Assembly (NCBI RefSeq): GCF_022678645.1
Contig: NZ_JALBWV010000062.1
Coordinates: forward strand, 1 to 50,961
Direction: 5' to 3'
DNA length: 50,961 nt
Source: Saccharopolyspora soli
Lineage (GTDB): Bacteria; Actinomycetota; Actinomycetes; Mycobacteriales; Pseudonocardiaceae
Shown: piece after piece, positions 16,841 through 24,604 of the stretch
Position numbering within the stretch: position 1 is the first letter of the stretch
Layout of the letters: every line of letters begins with the position of its first letter
Notes under the pieces: generated by a model
Databases searched by the model: none
What the model was told of the DNA's origin: nothing
Seen by the model: only the letters and a program-made list of their open reading frames with translations
Made by a program: the position numbers and the translations under genes

Positions 16841-18110
16841 TCACCGGGTGCTCGCCTCGACCAGGTCCAAGGCCAGCTCGCAGAACATCGAGTCGGCTCA
16901 GGAGAACCACGGGCGCGAATAGCGTTGCGGGTCGTCCTCGTGGAAGTTCTCGTGCATGGCCGATGTTCCGGCGTCGGTCGCCAGCATGCGGCGCAGCACG
17001 GTTTTCTCGTGCTCCACGTCCTCGCTGGTCAGCCCGTCCAGGCCAGGGCGATCGGCCAGATGTGCCCAATCGCGGTGTGCGGGCTGCCCACTCCGAGGCA
17101 GCGGTTCCCGAGAAGTAGTACGGGTTGGACGGGCTCAGCACGAACCGCCGCGTGGCCTGGTACACCGGGTCGGCCGCGAACGCCGGGTCGTGCAGCGGAA
17201 GTGACAGCAGGCTCGGGGTGTTGGCGTCGTCCATCAACAACTGGCGGCCCAGCCCGTCGACCTCGTAGGCGAAGATCGCGCCGAACTCCGGGTGCTCGAC
17301 GACGCCGTGCCGATGCACTCCCGCCTCGATCTGCCGGGCGAGCCGGGCTGCGTCCGCGGCGAGGGCTGAGTCGCAGTAGACCTTCGTCGCGATCTCCGCG
17401 ATGTGGCCGAGCACGCGGCGCGCGAAGAGGTTGGCCGGAATGTTGTAGCCGTAGGTGCGGGCGTCGCTGGGGTGGAAGCCGCACCACGTCATGCCGGTCC
17501 AGGCCACCGGGCTGCCGAGACCGCCACGGGCCAGCGTCTCGGTGTCCTTGGCACCGAGACGTTCGAACCGGTACGGCGAACACCGCTCGTGGTCCTGCTC
17601 GCGGACCCACTGGTCGACGACGGTGCGCAGCACCGACCGGGCCCGGCCGTCGAAGATGTCGTCCCGCCCGGTCTCGGCCCACAGCCGGTGCGCCAGCTGC
17701 ACGGGGTAGGCCAGCGAGTCGACCTCGTACTTGCGTTCCCAAAGCCACGGGTTGTCGTCCAGATCGTCCGGGTCGTAGCAGCGCCCGTTGGGTTCTTCGT
17801 TGAACGCGTTGGCGTAGGAGTCCGTCTCGATGCAGCGCAGCTGTCGGCGCACCACTCCCGCGACGAGGTCGGCGATCTCCGGGTGCTCGCCGACGAACCG
17901 GAGGTAGGGGGTGAGCTGGGTCGTCGAATCGCGCAACCACATGGCGGGGATGTCGCCGGTGATCACGAAGACCGAGCCGTCGGCATCGCGGTGCATCGCG
18001 TCGCGCAACGTGCGGCGCATGGCCGCGGCGAACACAACGGCCGCGCGCGGGTCGCCCGCCACCTCGGCGATCCTGGCGGCGTGCTCGTCGATGGCCTGCT
18101 GGAACGTCAT
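16841..18110 (-). pseudogene. GH125 alpha-mannosidase pseudogene
   Basis: From ATG 18110 the sequence is a glycoside hydrolase family 125 protein (exo-alpha-1,6-mannosidase family), with GDIPAMWLRDSTTQLTPYL, FNEEPNG, NPWLWERKYEVDSLAYP and NPYYFSG. The last quarter is broken. One missing base near 17093 moves the frame before VGSPHTAIGHIWPIALAW. A second near 17034 gives a stop at 17029-17031, although LTSEDVEHEKTVLRRML continues in the next frame. WFSWADSMF then carries TGA at 16898-16900 where Trp is expected. The natural end is near 16841. Unshifted translation would give a wrong tail ending at 16824. Three lesions indicate real decay. Confidence 0.88.
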
Positions 18111-18275
18111 GCCGTCACCTCGACCCAGGTGCTGCCGTCCGCAGGTGGCCCGGCCGATTCGGTACACCACAACTGCACCGTCGCTGGCACCGGTTCGATG
18201 GTCATGGCACTGGTCCACGAACCGAGCTGGTCGATTCCGAGCGAGAAGACGTGGCTGTCCGAGGCCAGTGCCGGT
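18107..18275 (-). pseudogene. C-terminal fragment of an unidentified gene
   Basis: A coding-like stretch ends with TGA overlapping the GH125 start (ATGA), which is the signature of a translationally coupled upstream gene. It reads VPALASDSHVFSLG, DQLGSWTSAMTIE and DGSTWVEVTA before the stop. The 5' part is gone at about 18280-18320, where unrelated LacI sequence on the other strand begins. By context it was probably another sugar-degradation gene; the family is not recognised. Confidence 0.4.
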
Positions 18276-18319
18276 ACGGCCAGCAGGCAGGCCCAGCACC
18301 GCCCGCCTGCTCAAGGTAG

Positions 18320-18607
18320 CTGTCCAGGGCCATCTCCCGAGCCAACGACCTCGGCATCCGCGTCCCCGGTGACGTCTCGATCGTGGCCTGGGAGGACTCG
18401 TGGATCAGCGAACTGGTCCGCCCGCGGCTGACCGCCCTCCAGGCGCCCATCGAGGAGAGCGCCCGCACCGCAGTCCGGATGATCGAGCAACTCGTGCGCG
18501 GGGAGGCCGTCGCGTCGGTCGTCCTGCCCGGCCGCCGACTGGTGGTCCGCGACTCAACCGGACCGGCCGCCCGATCATCCAACCGCTTTCCCGTCACTAG
18601 GACGACT
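18320..18607 (+). pseudogene. C-terminal fragment of a LacI-family regulator
   Basis: The translation ISRANDLGIRVPGDVSIVAW, then a run ending in EQLVRGE and RRLVVRDST, is the C-terminal sugar-binding part of a LacI regulator. Nothing of the DNA-binding domain remains. A TAG at 18317-18319 closes the frame upstream, and the junction coincides with the end of the opposite-strand fragment. The frame runs on without a stop into the glycosidase remnant. Confidence 0.8.
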
Positions 18608-19088
18608 GTGCCCAACCCGCCCCGCTTCGGCGTCAACTACACCCCGTCCGAGGACTGGATGTTCCAGTGGATGAACCTGGACGCCGACGTTGCGCGCGCC
18701 GACTTCGAAGCGATCGCCGGTCTTGGCGTCGACCACGTCCGCGTTTTCCCGCTGTGGCCGGTGCTGCAACCCAACCGAACGTTGATCCGCGCGAAGCGCT
18801 GAACGTCGAAAACCAGGTCAAACCGATCGGCCAGCGCTTCGCCCGCGTCATCGCGGAGGCCCGTGCCGGTGCGATGTCCCCGCCGCCGCGCCGGACCGCC
18901 GTGGTGATCGACGTCGACGAGCACGACGTCCCGCGTTCGCGGGCGTCGCTCGCACCCGGCGGGCGGTGTTCGACGCCTGGCACGCCAACGCCGCTGCGGG
19001 CACTCCCGCCGTGCTCGTCACGAGCAGGGCAGCCGCGAGTTCTGGCGCTCTCGCCCTGCGCGGAATCGCCGACGTTCGCAGCAGCTAG
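18608..19088 (+). pseudogene. Glycosidase-like gene remnant with internal deletion
   Basis: GTG 18608 opens a protein starting MPNPPRFGVNYTPSEDW and continuing AGLGVDHVRVFPLWPVL, typical of the N-terminus of a TIM-barrel glycoside hydrolase. After about 60 residues it is cut. C-terminal material follows in the next frame (ENQVKPIGQRFARVIAE) and then, after another shift, VFDAWHANAAAGTPAVLV ending at TAG 19086-19088. Several hundred residues are missing. It belongs with the GH125 and LacI remnants as a former glycan-use locus. Confidence 0.75.
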
Positions 19089-19097
19089 GAGATCCGT

Positions 19098-19131
19098 GGC
19101 GGGACCCGCGGGTTTGTCCTGCGGTTCCGCC
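19098..19131 (+). terminator. Hairpin terminator after the glycosidase remnant
   Basis: GGCGGGACCCGCGGG (19098-19112) pairs with CCTGCGGTTCCGCC (19118-19131) around TTTGT, with two G-T pairs and one bulge. ATTTTC follows. It lies just downstream of the remnant's stop codon, which suggests the operon was once transcribed. Confidence 0.65.
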
Positions 19132-19328
19132 ATTTTCGGAGATAAATGTCTCTTGTGGACCCTACTGGTGTCCTGTCGTCCCGACGGTCTGAAGAGTCCG
19201 CGTCGGCCGAGTGGGCGGTCAACCGCGACGATTACGATCAAATTCTGTAATTTAACTCTCCGACCGGCACCGTCGTCGCCAGGCTCGGAGCTACCGGGTC
19301 CGGGTGGGCATACGAGGAGGAATGTCAG

Positions 19329-19874
19329 GTGGTCGATGTGACGCGCACCGAGGTCACGGTGGTGCTACCAGGGGAGGGGGACAGCGTCGCCCTCCCCGGT
19401 TTCGGGGCCGTTTTCAAGCTGCTCAGCCAGCACAACGGAGGCGAGGTGGCGATCGTCGAGCATCCGTTCGCGGTCGGCACGATCACCGCGCCGCACCTGC
19501 ACACCCGCGAAGACGAGCACTCGATCGTGCTTGCGGGCCAGATCGGGTTCCGCTCCGACGACAGCGAGGTCGTCCTCGGTCCCGGTGGCTACATCACCAA
19601 ACCACGCGGGCAGATGCACGCGATGTGGAACGCTGGCAGCGAACCTGGCCGCATCATCGAGGTCATCACGCCGGGCGGGTTCGAGAACTACTTCCGCGAT
19701 TTGGGTGAACTGCTCGTCTCGCACGCCAGCGAGCCGGTCGGCCAGGGGGTGCGGACCCTCCACGAGTTGCCCGAGTTCGCCGAACTCGCCGATAAGTACG
19801 GCCTGAGCTACGGAACGCCGGACTGGCTGGACGACGTCATGGACAGGTACGGGCTGAAGCCGCCTACGCACTGA
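19329..19874 (+). CDS. Cupin domain protein
   Basis: A 181-residue single-cupin protein. The first cupin motif supplies metal ligands in HLHTREDEHSIVLAG (His-x-His and Glu), and the second reads PRGQMHAMWN. The fold and length resemble quercetin-dioxygenase-like cupins. GTG 19329 follows GAGGAGG by nine bases. It is monocistronic and converges with the TetR gene. The C-terminal 50 residues (LHELPEFAELADKYGLSYG) are common in this group. The substrate is unknown. Confidence 0.87.
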   Translation: MVDVTRTEVTVVLPGEGDSVALPGFGAVFKLLSQHNGGEVAIVEHPFAVGTITAPHLHTREDEHSIVLAGQIGFRSDDSEVVLGPGGYITKPRGQMHAMWNAGSEPGRIIEVITPGGFENYFRDLGELLVSHASEPVGQGVRTLHELPEFAELADKYGLSYGTPDWLDDVMDRYGLKPPTH

Positions 19875-19893
19875 CACCGAGGGAGCCGGGCGG

Positions 19894-20562
19894 TCACCGC
19901 GTGCGCTTGGCCCCACCGGTGGTGCGTCGCTTGGCGCTCGTCTTCTTCTCGATCGTCGGCCACAGCACGTCGACGACCGCCTCGGGGATCTCCTTCTTGC
20001 TCTCGCCGCGGTAGAAGGCGGCGAAGTAGCTGCCGAAGCACATGGTCGCGATGGTGTGCTTGTCGATCTCGTCGTGCACGGCGCCGCGTTCCTGGAGTTG
20101 CGACAGGACGTTCTCGACCAGGGTGACGCGTGGTTCGACCGCGTGCTTGCGGAGGATTTCGAGTAGTTCCGGGGTGCGGATCGCCTCGCCCGCGAAGTTG
20201 CCCATCAACACCATGGCGTCCGGATTGAAGTACGCGGGATCCAGGCGGCGGACGGCTTCGACGAGCGCTTCCCGCGCCGTCATCCGGCTCAAGTCCAGGG
20301 TGTACATGTCGTGCTGCTTGCGGAAGCCGTAGTCCAGCGCGTCTACGACCAGCTCGAACTTGGTGCTCCACCGCCGGTAGAGCGTGGGGCGGCTGACCTT
20401 CGCGTCGGCCGCGATGTCGCCGATGGTCATGCGCGAGTAGCCGTCCCGGACCAGGCGGTCCCGAGTGGCCAGGATGATCGCCTCGTCGAGCGCGGCGTCG
20501 CGTGGCCTGCCACCGGGACGCGGGCCGGGGTCAGCGTTCGTCGCTTCGCGTGCTCGGACCAT
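19894..20562 (-). CDS. TetR-family regulator of the nitroaromatic-type locus
   Basis: A 222-residue TetR regulator. The helix-turn-helix is near residues 45-75 (TIGDIAADAKVSRPTLYRRW) and a long helical ligand domain ends in a basic tail (KKTSAKRRTTGGAKRTR). ATG 20562 follows GAGGTGGG. It is divergent from the DUF4863 lyase gene across a region with five GTTAC/GTAAC half-sites at 16-base spacing. Two half-sites of the same type occur at the nitroreductase promoter near 23040, so it probably controls both. Confidence 0.92.
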   Translation of the reverse strand: MVRAREATNADPGPRPGGRPRDAALDEAIILATRDRLVRDGYSRMTIGDIAADAKVSRPTLYRRWSTKFELVVDALDYGFRKQHDMYTLDLSRMTAREALVEAVRRLDPAYFNPDAMVLMGNFAGEAIRTPELLEILRKHAVEPRVTLVENVLSQLQERGAVHDEIDKHTIATMCFGSYFAAFYRGESKKEIPEAVVDVLWPTIEKKTSAKRRTTGGAKRTR

Positions 20563-20603
20563 GAACCCACCTCGTGTGTCAGTCAGCGCATCATATCCGA
20601 TTC

Positions 20604-20686
20604 GTTACAACGAGTGGTCGTTACTTGTTGGAGTATCTCCTAGTTGCGTTACATGCCTTGACTGTAACTGAATGCTGACGTAACGT
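20604..20686 (+). promoter_or_regulatory. Promoter with GTTAC/GTAAC half-site array
   Basis: A consensus-like promoter TTGACT (20658-20663), 17-base spacer, TAACGT (20681-20686) drives the lyase gene. GTTAC occurs at 20604, 20620 and 20648, and its inverse GTAAC at 20664 and 20680; spacings are 16, 28, 16 and 16 bases. GTTACA and TGTAAC frame 20648-20668 as an interrupted palindrome over the -35 box. Repression by the divergent TetR is inferred. Confidence 0.75.
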
Positions 20687-20740
20687 CGGATCATCTCACG
20701 CGCAGTGGCGAATCCACTTGGCACGAAAGGGGAGTCGATG

Positions 20741-21250
20741 ATGGCAACCGCTCAGGAGCTGATCGACCGGAGCATCCCGTTCCTCAACGAGGTGAAGAAC
20801 CGGACCGCTGGCGGGGAGCTGGAGACCTGGCTGAACGAGAACTACGGACCCGGTAGCGAGCTGTACGACGACCTGGCCCGCATGATCGAGGAAGGAGTCC
20901 GCGACGGCTGGGCGGCGAACATCGAGGTGGCGGGGCGCAAGTACCGGCGCAGCCGCATCGCCGAGCCGCGCGAGGTCCTGAACTACTTCAGCATCACGGC
21001 CGTCTACATGGACAGCGTCGAGCCGTTTCGCGGGCAGTACCACCAGCACCCGTACGGCGAGCTCAACCTCGTGGTGCCGCTGGACGCCGACGCCAAGCTG
21101 ATGGGGCCGCGTGGTTGGAGCGGGCCGGGCTGGACGGCGCCGGGGCCGGGCAGCCACCACTACCCGGAGGTCAAGGACGGTGCCCTGATCGCGCTGTTCT
21201 ACCTGCCCGCGGGGCGGATCTCCTACGACATCAAGCCGCCCACCGACTGA
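20741..21250 (+). CDS. DUF4863 (PnbB-like hydroxylaminobenzoate lyase) protein
   Basis: A protein of 169 residues from ATG 20741, six bases after GGGGAG; ATG 20738 is equally close. It matches the DUF4863 family, whose characterised member PnbB converts 4-hydroxylaminobenzoate to protocatechuate. Conserved features visible are YHQHPYGELNLVVPL and the Gly/Trp/Pro-rich GPRGWSGPGW before the final strand LIALFYLPAGRISYD. A nitroreductase fragment follows directly and a complete nitroreductase lies nearby; together these form the two chemical steps of that pathway. The family assignment is from memory and actual substrate specificity is unproven. Confidence 0.8.
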   Translation: MATAQELIDRSIPFLNEVKNRTAGGELETWLNENYGPGSELYDDLARMIEEGVRDGWAANIEVAGRKYRRSRIAEPREVLNYFSITAVYMDSVEPFRGQYHQHPYGELNLVVPLDADAKLMGPRGWSGPGWTAPGPGSHHYPEVKDGALIALFYLPAGRISYDIKPPTD

Positions 21251-21273
21251 CACCCGCCAGGGATGGATGCGTC

Positions 21274-21567
21274 ATGAATCCCGTGACGACGATCGAGGAC
21301 GCGCTGCTCACGCGGCGCAGTTGCAGGGCGTTCCTTCCGACGCCGGTGCCGCGTGCGGAGGTCGAGCGGCTGCTCGACCTGGCGGCCCGGTCGGCCAGCA
21401 ACTCCAACTGCCAGCCGTGGCAGGTGCATGTGCTGACCGGCGCCGCGAAGCGGGCTCTCACCGAGGACCTGTTGCGCGCGCACGACCCACGTTCTACGAC
21501 GCCGACGTGGCGCGGCGGGCGGACCCGGCATGACAGGCGGATGGGGGGACCTGATGAGGAGAGCGGG
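21274..21567 (+). pseudogene. Nitroreductase N-terminal fragment
   Basis: ATG 21274 opens a nitroreductase-fold protein: ALLTRRSCRAFLPTPVP, then ARSASNSNCQPWQVHVLTG, the FMN-binding N-terminal signature. Similarity stops near 21486, about 72 residues in, where about 200 would be expected. The frame then passes unrelated sequence and reads in frame into the DsbA-like fragment. It lies 23 bases after the DUF4863 gene, so an intact ancestor would have formed the nitroreductase-lyase operon. Confidence 0.82.
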
Positions 21568-21817
21568 ATGTCCGTCGTTTCCGGGACTGTGACGGCTGAG
21601 CACTGGTTCGACTTCATCTGTCCCTTCTGCTACGTCGCCCAGGACCGCAACCAGGTCCTCCGCGAGCACGGAATCCACGTCGTCGAGCACGCGCTGCAGA
21701 TCCATCCCGAGATCGGACCTGGCGGCACTCAGGTCGGACCGCGCTCGGGCCCGACCTATGAATTCCTCGCTCGCGAGGCCGAAGCCGCTGGCCTCCCGTT
21801 GCGGTGGACGGACCGCA
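21568..21817 (+). pseudogene. DsbA/FrnE-family oxidoreductase N-terminal fragment
   Basis: ATG 21568 follows GAGGAG. The translation has the thioredoxin-fold start EHWFDFICPFCYVAQDR, with the CPFC redox motif, and then EFLAREAEAAGLPLRWTDRI. Similarity stops at about 21817. FrnE-like proteins are about 210 residues, so more than half is missing. The frame stays open to 21945 through unrelated sequence. It was probably part of the neighbouring operon. Confidence 0.75.
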
Positions 21818-22137
21818 TCTGCTGTCTTCGGCGATCTTGCGGTCGTCACGGCAATTCCCTTCATTGTCAACGAAATCTCCGTTGGCTTCCGGTGGGCGTG
21901 GTGGTACTGCGGTCGTATGGATCGCTTCGCTCGGCCGCGCTGTGAAATCCACCCAGGTCATGCTGAACGGCCGGACACGTGGTGCGGGGTTGCTGAGGAA
22001 GGCCCGCCTACTGCCCCGAAAGGTGCGACGAATCGACGCATTTCTTCCGGGGTGGGGGAGCGTCCGGTTGTGATCCGGAATTGGATTGGGGGAGATTCAC
22101 CAGTCACCGCAATGCAAGCAATGCGGTGCGAGTGCGT
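21818..22137. other. Gap after the truncated DsbA-like gene
   Basis: About 320 bases with no gene I can support on either strand. It holds the deletion junction of the DsbA-like fragment and the downstream flank of the nitroreductase. No clear inverted repeats or transposase remains are visible. Confidence 0.5.
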
Positions 22138-22806
22138 TCAGTTCTCGGGCACGCCGTTCCACAGCGGTTCATCAACCGTGACTCCGAAATCCTGGCCCCA
22201 CCGGTTCCGGCTGCTCACCTCTTGCACGGGGCGCCGGTTCGCTGCCACGCCCCATCGGCCACGGGGGTAACCGAGAGCGAGCATCGCGGTCATGTTCCAG
22301 CCCGCTTCGACCGGAACCTCCAGCAGTTCCATAACCTGTTCTGCCTCGTACCGCAGAACCGTGGTGATCACACCGCCGATCCCTTCCGCGCGGGCAGCGA
22401 GCAGGGCGCTCCAGATGGCGGGGTAGATGTTCGCGCCGCCGTGGTCATCGATCGCGAACACGAAGAGCAGCAACGGAATGTCGGTGAAGTGTTCGGTGAA
22501 GTAGTCCCCGGAGTCCTTGATCTTGCGCATCGTTTCCGCGTGGGCCACGGGGTCGTGCGCTGGCTTGGCGAGCCCGCCCGCCGCGATGTCCGCGTACTCC
22601 CGCGCACGGCACAGCCGGTAGACCTCGGCGAGCTGGGCCTTCGTCTTCGGGTCGTCGACGGCCAGGAAGTGCCAGCGCTGGGTGTTGCCACCGTTCGGGG
22701 CCCGGATCGCGGCGTCCAGGATGCGGGCCTGCGCTTCAAGCGGGATCGGGTCCTCGTGCATGCGGCGCATCATCCGCGTGGTGTACAGGGCCTCGTGTAC
22801 ATCCAT
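22138..22806 (-). CDS. Nitroreductase family protein
   Basis: A complete 222-residue nitroreductase. The N-terminal FMN-binding segment (TTRMMRRMHEDPIP, RAPNGGNTQRWHFLAVDD) and the C-terminal part (MTAMLALGYPRGRWG) fit the family. ATG 22806 is preceded by GAGGAGG. It is transcribed from its own promoter near 23050, which shares TTGACTGTAAC and a GTTAC pair with the lyase promoter. Reduction of nitroaromatics to hydroxylamines would supply the DUF4863 lyase; this is inferred from context. Confidence 0.92.
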   Translation of the reverse strand: MDVHEALYTTRMMRRMHEDPIPLEAQARILDAAIRAPNGGNTQRWHFLAVDDPKTKAQLAEVYRLCRAREYADIAAGGLAKPAHDPVAHAETMRKIKDSGDYFTEHFTDIPLLLFVFAIDDHGGANIYPAIWSALLAARAEGIGGVITTVLRYEAEQVMELLEVPVEAGWNMTAMLALGYPRGRWGVAANRRPVQEVSSRNRWGQDFGVTVDEPLWNGVPEN

Positions 22807-23254
22807 TGTCGATCCTCCTCGGAATCTTCGGCGGAAGACGAAGTGATGACGTGCGGCTCGGTTGCTCGGCCACCGGGGCCCGGCAGCGCTCGTTCGCGAT
22901 TCCGAGGATGACGCCGATCATGTGCCGCCGCCCGGCCTGAGCCGTCCGGCTGAGCGCTTCCGACGCAGCTGAAATCACTTCTGCTCCCGAAGCGGGCGAT
23001 CCGGACGGTGTGGTGGTGCGCCGCAGCCTATGCGCATAGTTACGTTACAGTCAATACTTGAAACTTAAGGTCGCGCTGGCTCTGGCGGATCCGGTGGCCG
23101 AGAGCTGCCTATTCCGGGCTGTGGCCTCGGTGGAGCGACGGAAGGAGCGCAGCAGCATTCAACCGCTTGGACCGCGGCCGGTCTGGAGGGCTCGCTGGCT
23201 TCGCTTGAAAGCGCAGGTCAGCAGGCTTTTCGGAGTCGAAAGTGGATCTTGCGC
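22807..23254. other. Gap holding the nitroreductase promoter
   Basis: No gene is supported in this stretch of about 450 bases. The leader of the nitroreductase is about 240 bases, and the promoter-like TTGACT box lies on the - strand at 23049-23054. The rest up to the DUF5997 stop is featureless. Confidence 0.5.
23039..23054 (-). promoter_or_regulatory. Nitroreductase promoter with shared half-sites
   Basis: On the - strand the sequence reads TTGACTGTAACGTAAC. The first 11 bases (TTGACTGTAAC) are identical to the -35 region of the lyase promoter at 20658-20668. On the + strand two GTTAC units occur at 23039 and 23044. This suggests control by the same TetR regulator. Confidence 0.65.
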
Positions 23255-23641
23255 CTATCGGGAACGGCGTGCCGCGATCTTCTCCTTGACGCGCGCCGCT
23301 TCTTTCCGGACTTCGGCCTGGGTGGCGCGTTCCCGCTGAAGCCACTCGGGACTGTCCGCCTTCAAGGCGTTGATCTGCTCAGTGGTGAGGGGGTCGGTGA
23401 TTCCGCTGCGCGTGAGTCCGCCGATGGAGACGCCCAGCCGCGCCGCGACGACCTGTCGCGGATGGGGGCCGTTGCGGCGCAGTTCCCGCAGCCACTCGGG
23501 CGGGTTGGCCTGCAGATCGTTCAACTCGTCGCGCGAGACGACCCCCTCCCGGAACTCCGCGGGGGTGGCTTCGAGGTACACGTTCAGCTTCTTCGCCGCG
23601 GTCGCGGGCTTCATCGTCTGCGGGGTCTTGTGCGACGTCAT
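23255..23641 (-). CDS. DUF5997 family protein
   Basis: A 128-residue protein of the actinobacterial DUF5997 family: AAKKLNVYLEATPAEFREG, then NPPEWLRELRRNGPHPRQVV, a helix-turn-helix-like RLGVSIGGLTRSGI, and a very basic end (KEKIAARRSR). ATG 23641 is the family start; the longer frame upstream belongs to the divergent gene. It is divergent from the LysR-like effector-domain protein with 60 bases between starts, an arrangement I recall as common for this family. A DNA-related role is plausible from charge, but the function is unknown. Confidence 0.85.
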   Translation of the reverse strand: MTSHKTPQTMKPATAAKKLNVYLEATPAEFREGVVSRDELNDLQANPPEWLRELRRNGPHPRQVVAARLGVSIGGLTRSGITDPLTTEQINALKADSPEWLQRERATQAEVRKEAARVKEKIAARRSR

Positions 23642-23701
23642 GCCGTGCAGGGTATCGACCGCGCGTGCGCTACCCGCGGTCACGCCCGGTAATCTAGCCG
23701 C

Positions 23702-24445
23702 GTGACCGGTCCGGGCGAGCATCCGTCTTTCACACTCGGGTACGTCCCGGGTGTGACGCCCGGCAAGTGGGTGCGGAAGTGGAACGAGCGGTCGCCCGAG
23801 GTTCCGCTGAGCCTCGTCCAGGTGCCCGCCGCCGAGGCCGCCGACATGGTGCGACGCCGTGACGCCGACGCGGTTCTCCTCCGGTTGCCGACAGAGCGGA
23901 CCGGCCTGCATGCGATCCCGCTGTACACCGAGACGACGGTGGTCGTGGTCCCGAAGGACCATCTGATCACCACGATCGAAGAGGTGTCCGGCGAAGACTT
24001 GGCCGACGACGTCGTGCTGCACCCACTCGACGACACCCTCGACTGGGAACAGCCGCCCGGTCGGCCCGCGATCGAGCGCCCGGCCACCACAGCTGCCGCG
24101 ATCGAATTGGTGGCGGCCGGAGTGGGACTGCTCGTCGTCCCGCAGTCGCTCGCCCGGCTGCACCACCGCCGGGACCTCACCTACCGGCCGGTGACCGACG
24201 CCCCGCAGTCGCGCGTCGCGCTTTCGTGGCTGGAGGACGAGACCACCGACTTGATGGAGCAGTTCATCGGGATCGTCCGCGGGCGAACCGTCAACAGCAC
24301 GCGCGGGCGCCAACCTGCACCGGCGAAGCGCGAGCGTCCCGATGCCGCTGGGAAGAAGGCCGAGGTGCGGAAGTCGACCGGCGGGAACCGGCGTTCCAGC
24401 GCCGCCAGAGGCGGTAAACGCGGAAAACCCCGACGCCGCTCCTAG
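23702..24445 (+). CDS. LysR-type effector-binding domain protein without HTH
   Basis: A 247-residue protein that resembles only the substrate-binding half of LysR regulators (FTLGYVPGVTPGKWVRKW, then AADMVRRRDADAVLLRLP and AAAIELVAAGVGLLVVP). There is no N-terminal DNA-binding domain, and the N-terminus starts directly at the first strand. The last 50 residues are strongly basic. It is divergent from DUF5997, its usual neighbour, so the pair may work together, for example with DUF5997 supplying the DNA contact; that is inference. Confidence 0.87.
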   Translation: MTGPGEHPSFTLGYVPGVTPGKWVRKWNERSPEVPLSLVQVPAAEAADMVRRRDADAVLLRLPTERTGLHAIPLYTETTVVVVPKDHLITTIEEVSGEDLADDVVLHPLDDTLDWEQPPGRPAIERPATTAAAIELVAAGVGLLVVPQSLARLHHRRDLTYRPVTDAPQSRVALSWLEDETTDLMEQFIGIVRGRTVNSTRGRQPAPAKRERPDAAGKKAEVRKSTGGNRRSSAARGGKRGKPRRRS

Positions 24446-24604
24446 CCGCGTGCCTGGCCTACATCGAGGAGAACCGGACGGACCTCCGTCCGAAAAGCCT
24501 CATCGCGGCGATGGGCCGTTGCTACCGTAACCGCATGTTGATCAAGCAATGCCGCGGTCGCGGGTGCGAACCCGATTATGCGCAGGACCACCGGAGGTGA
24601 GCGC

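Noticed and set aside
21614..21961. Frame on the - strand starting MTWVDFTARPSEAIHTT
   Set aside because: It overlaps the DsbA-like fragment and has no recognisable domain; not enough support for a gene.
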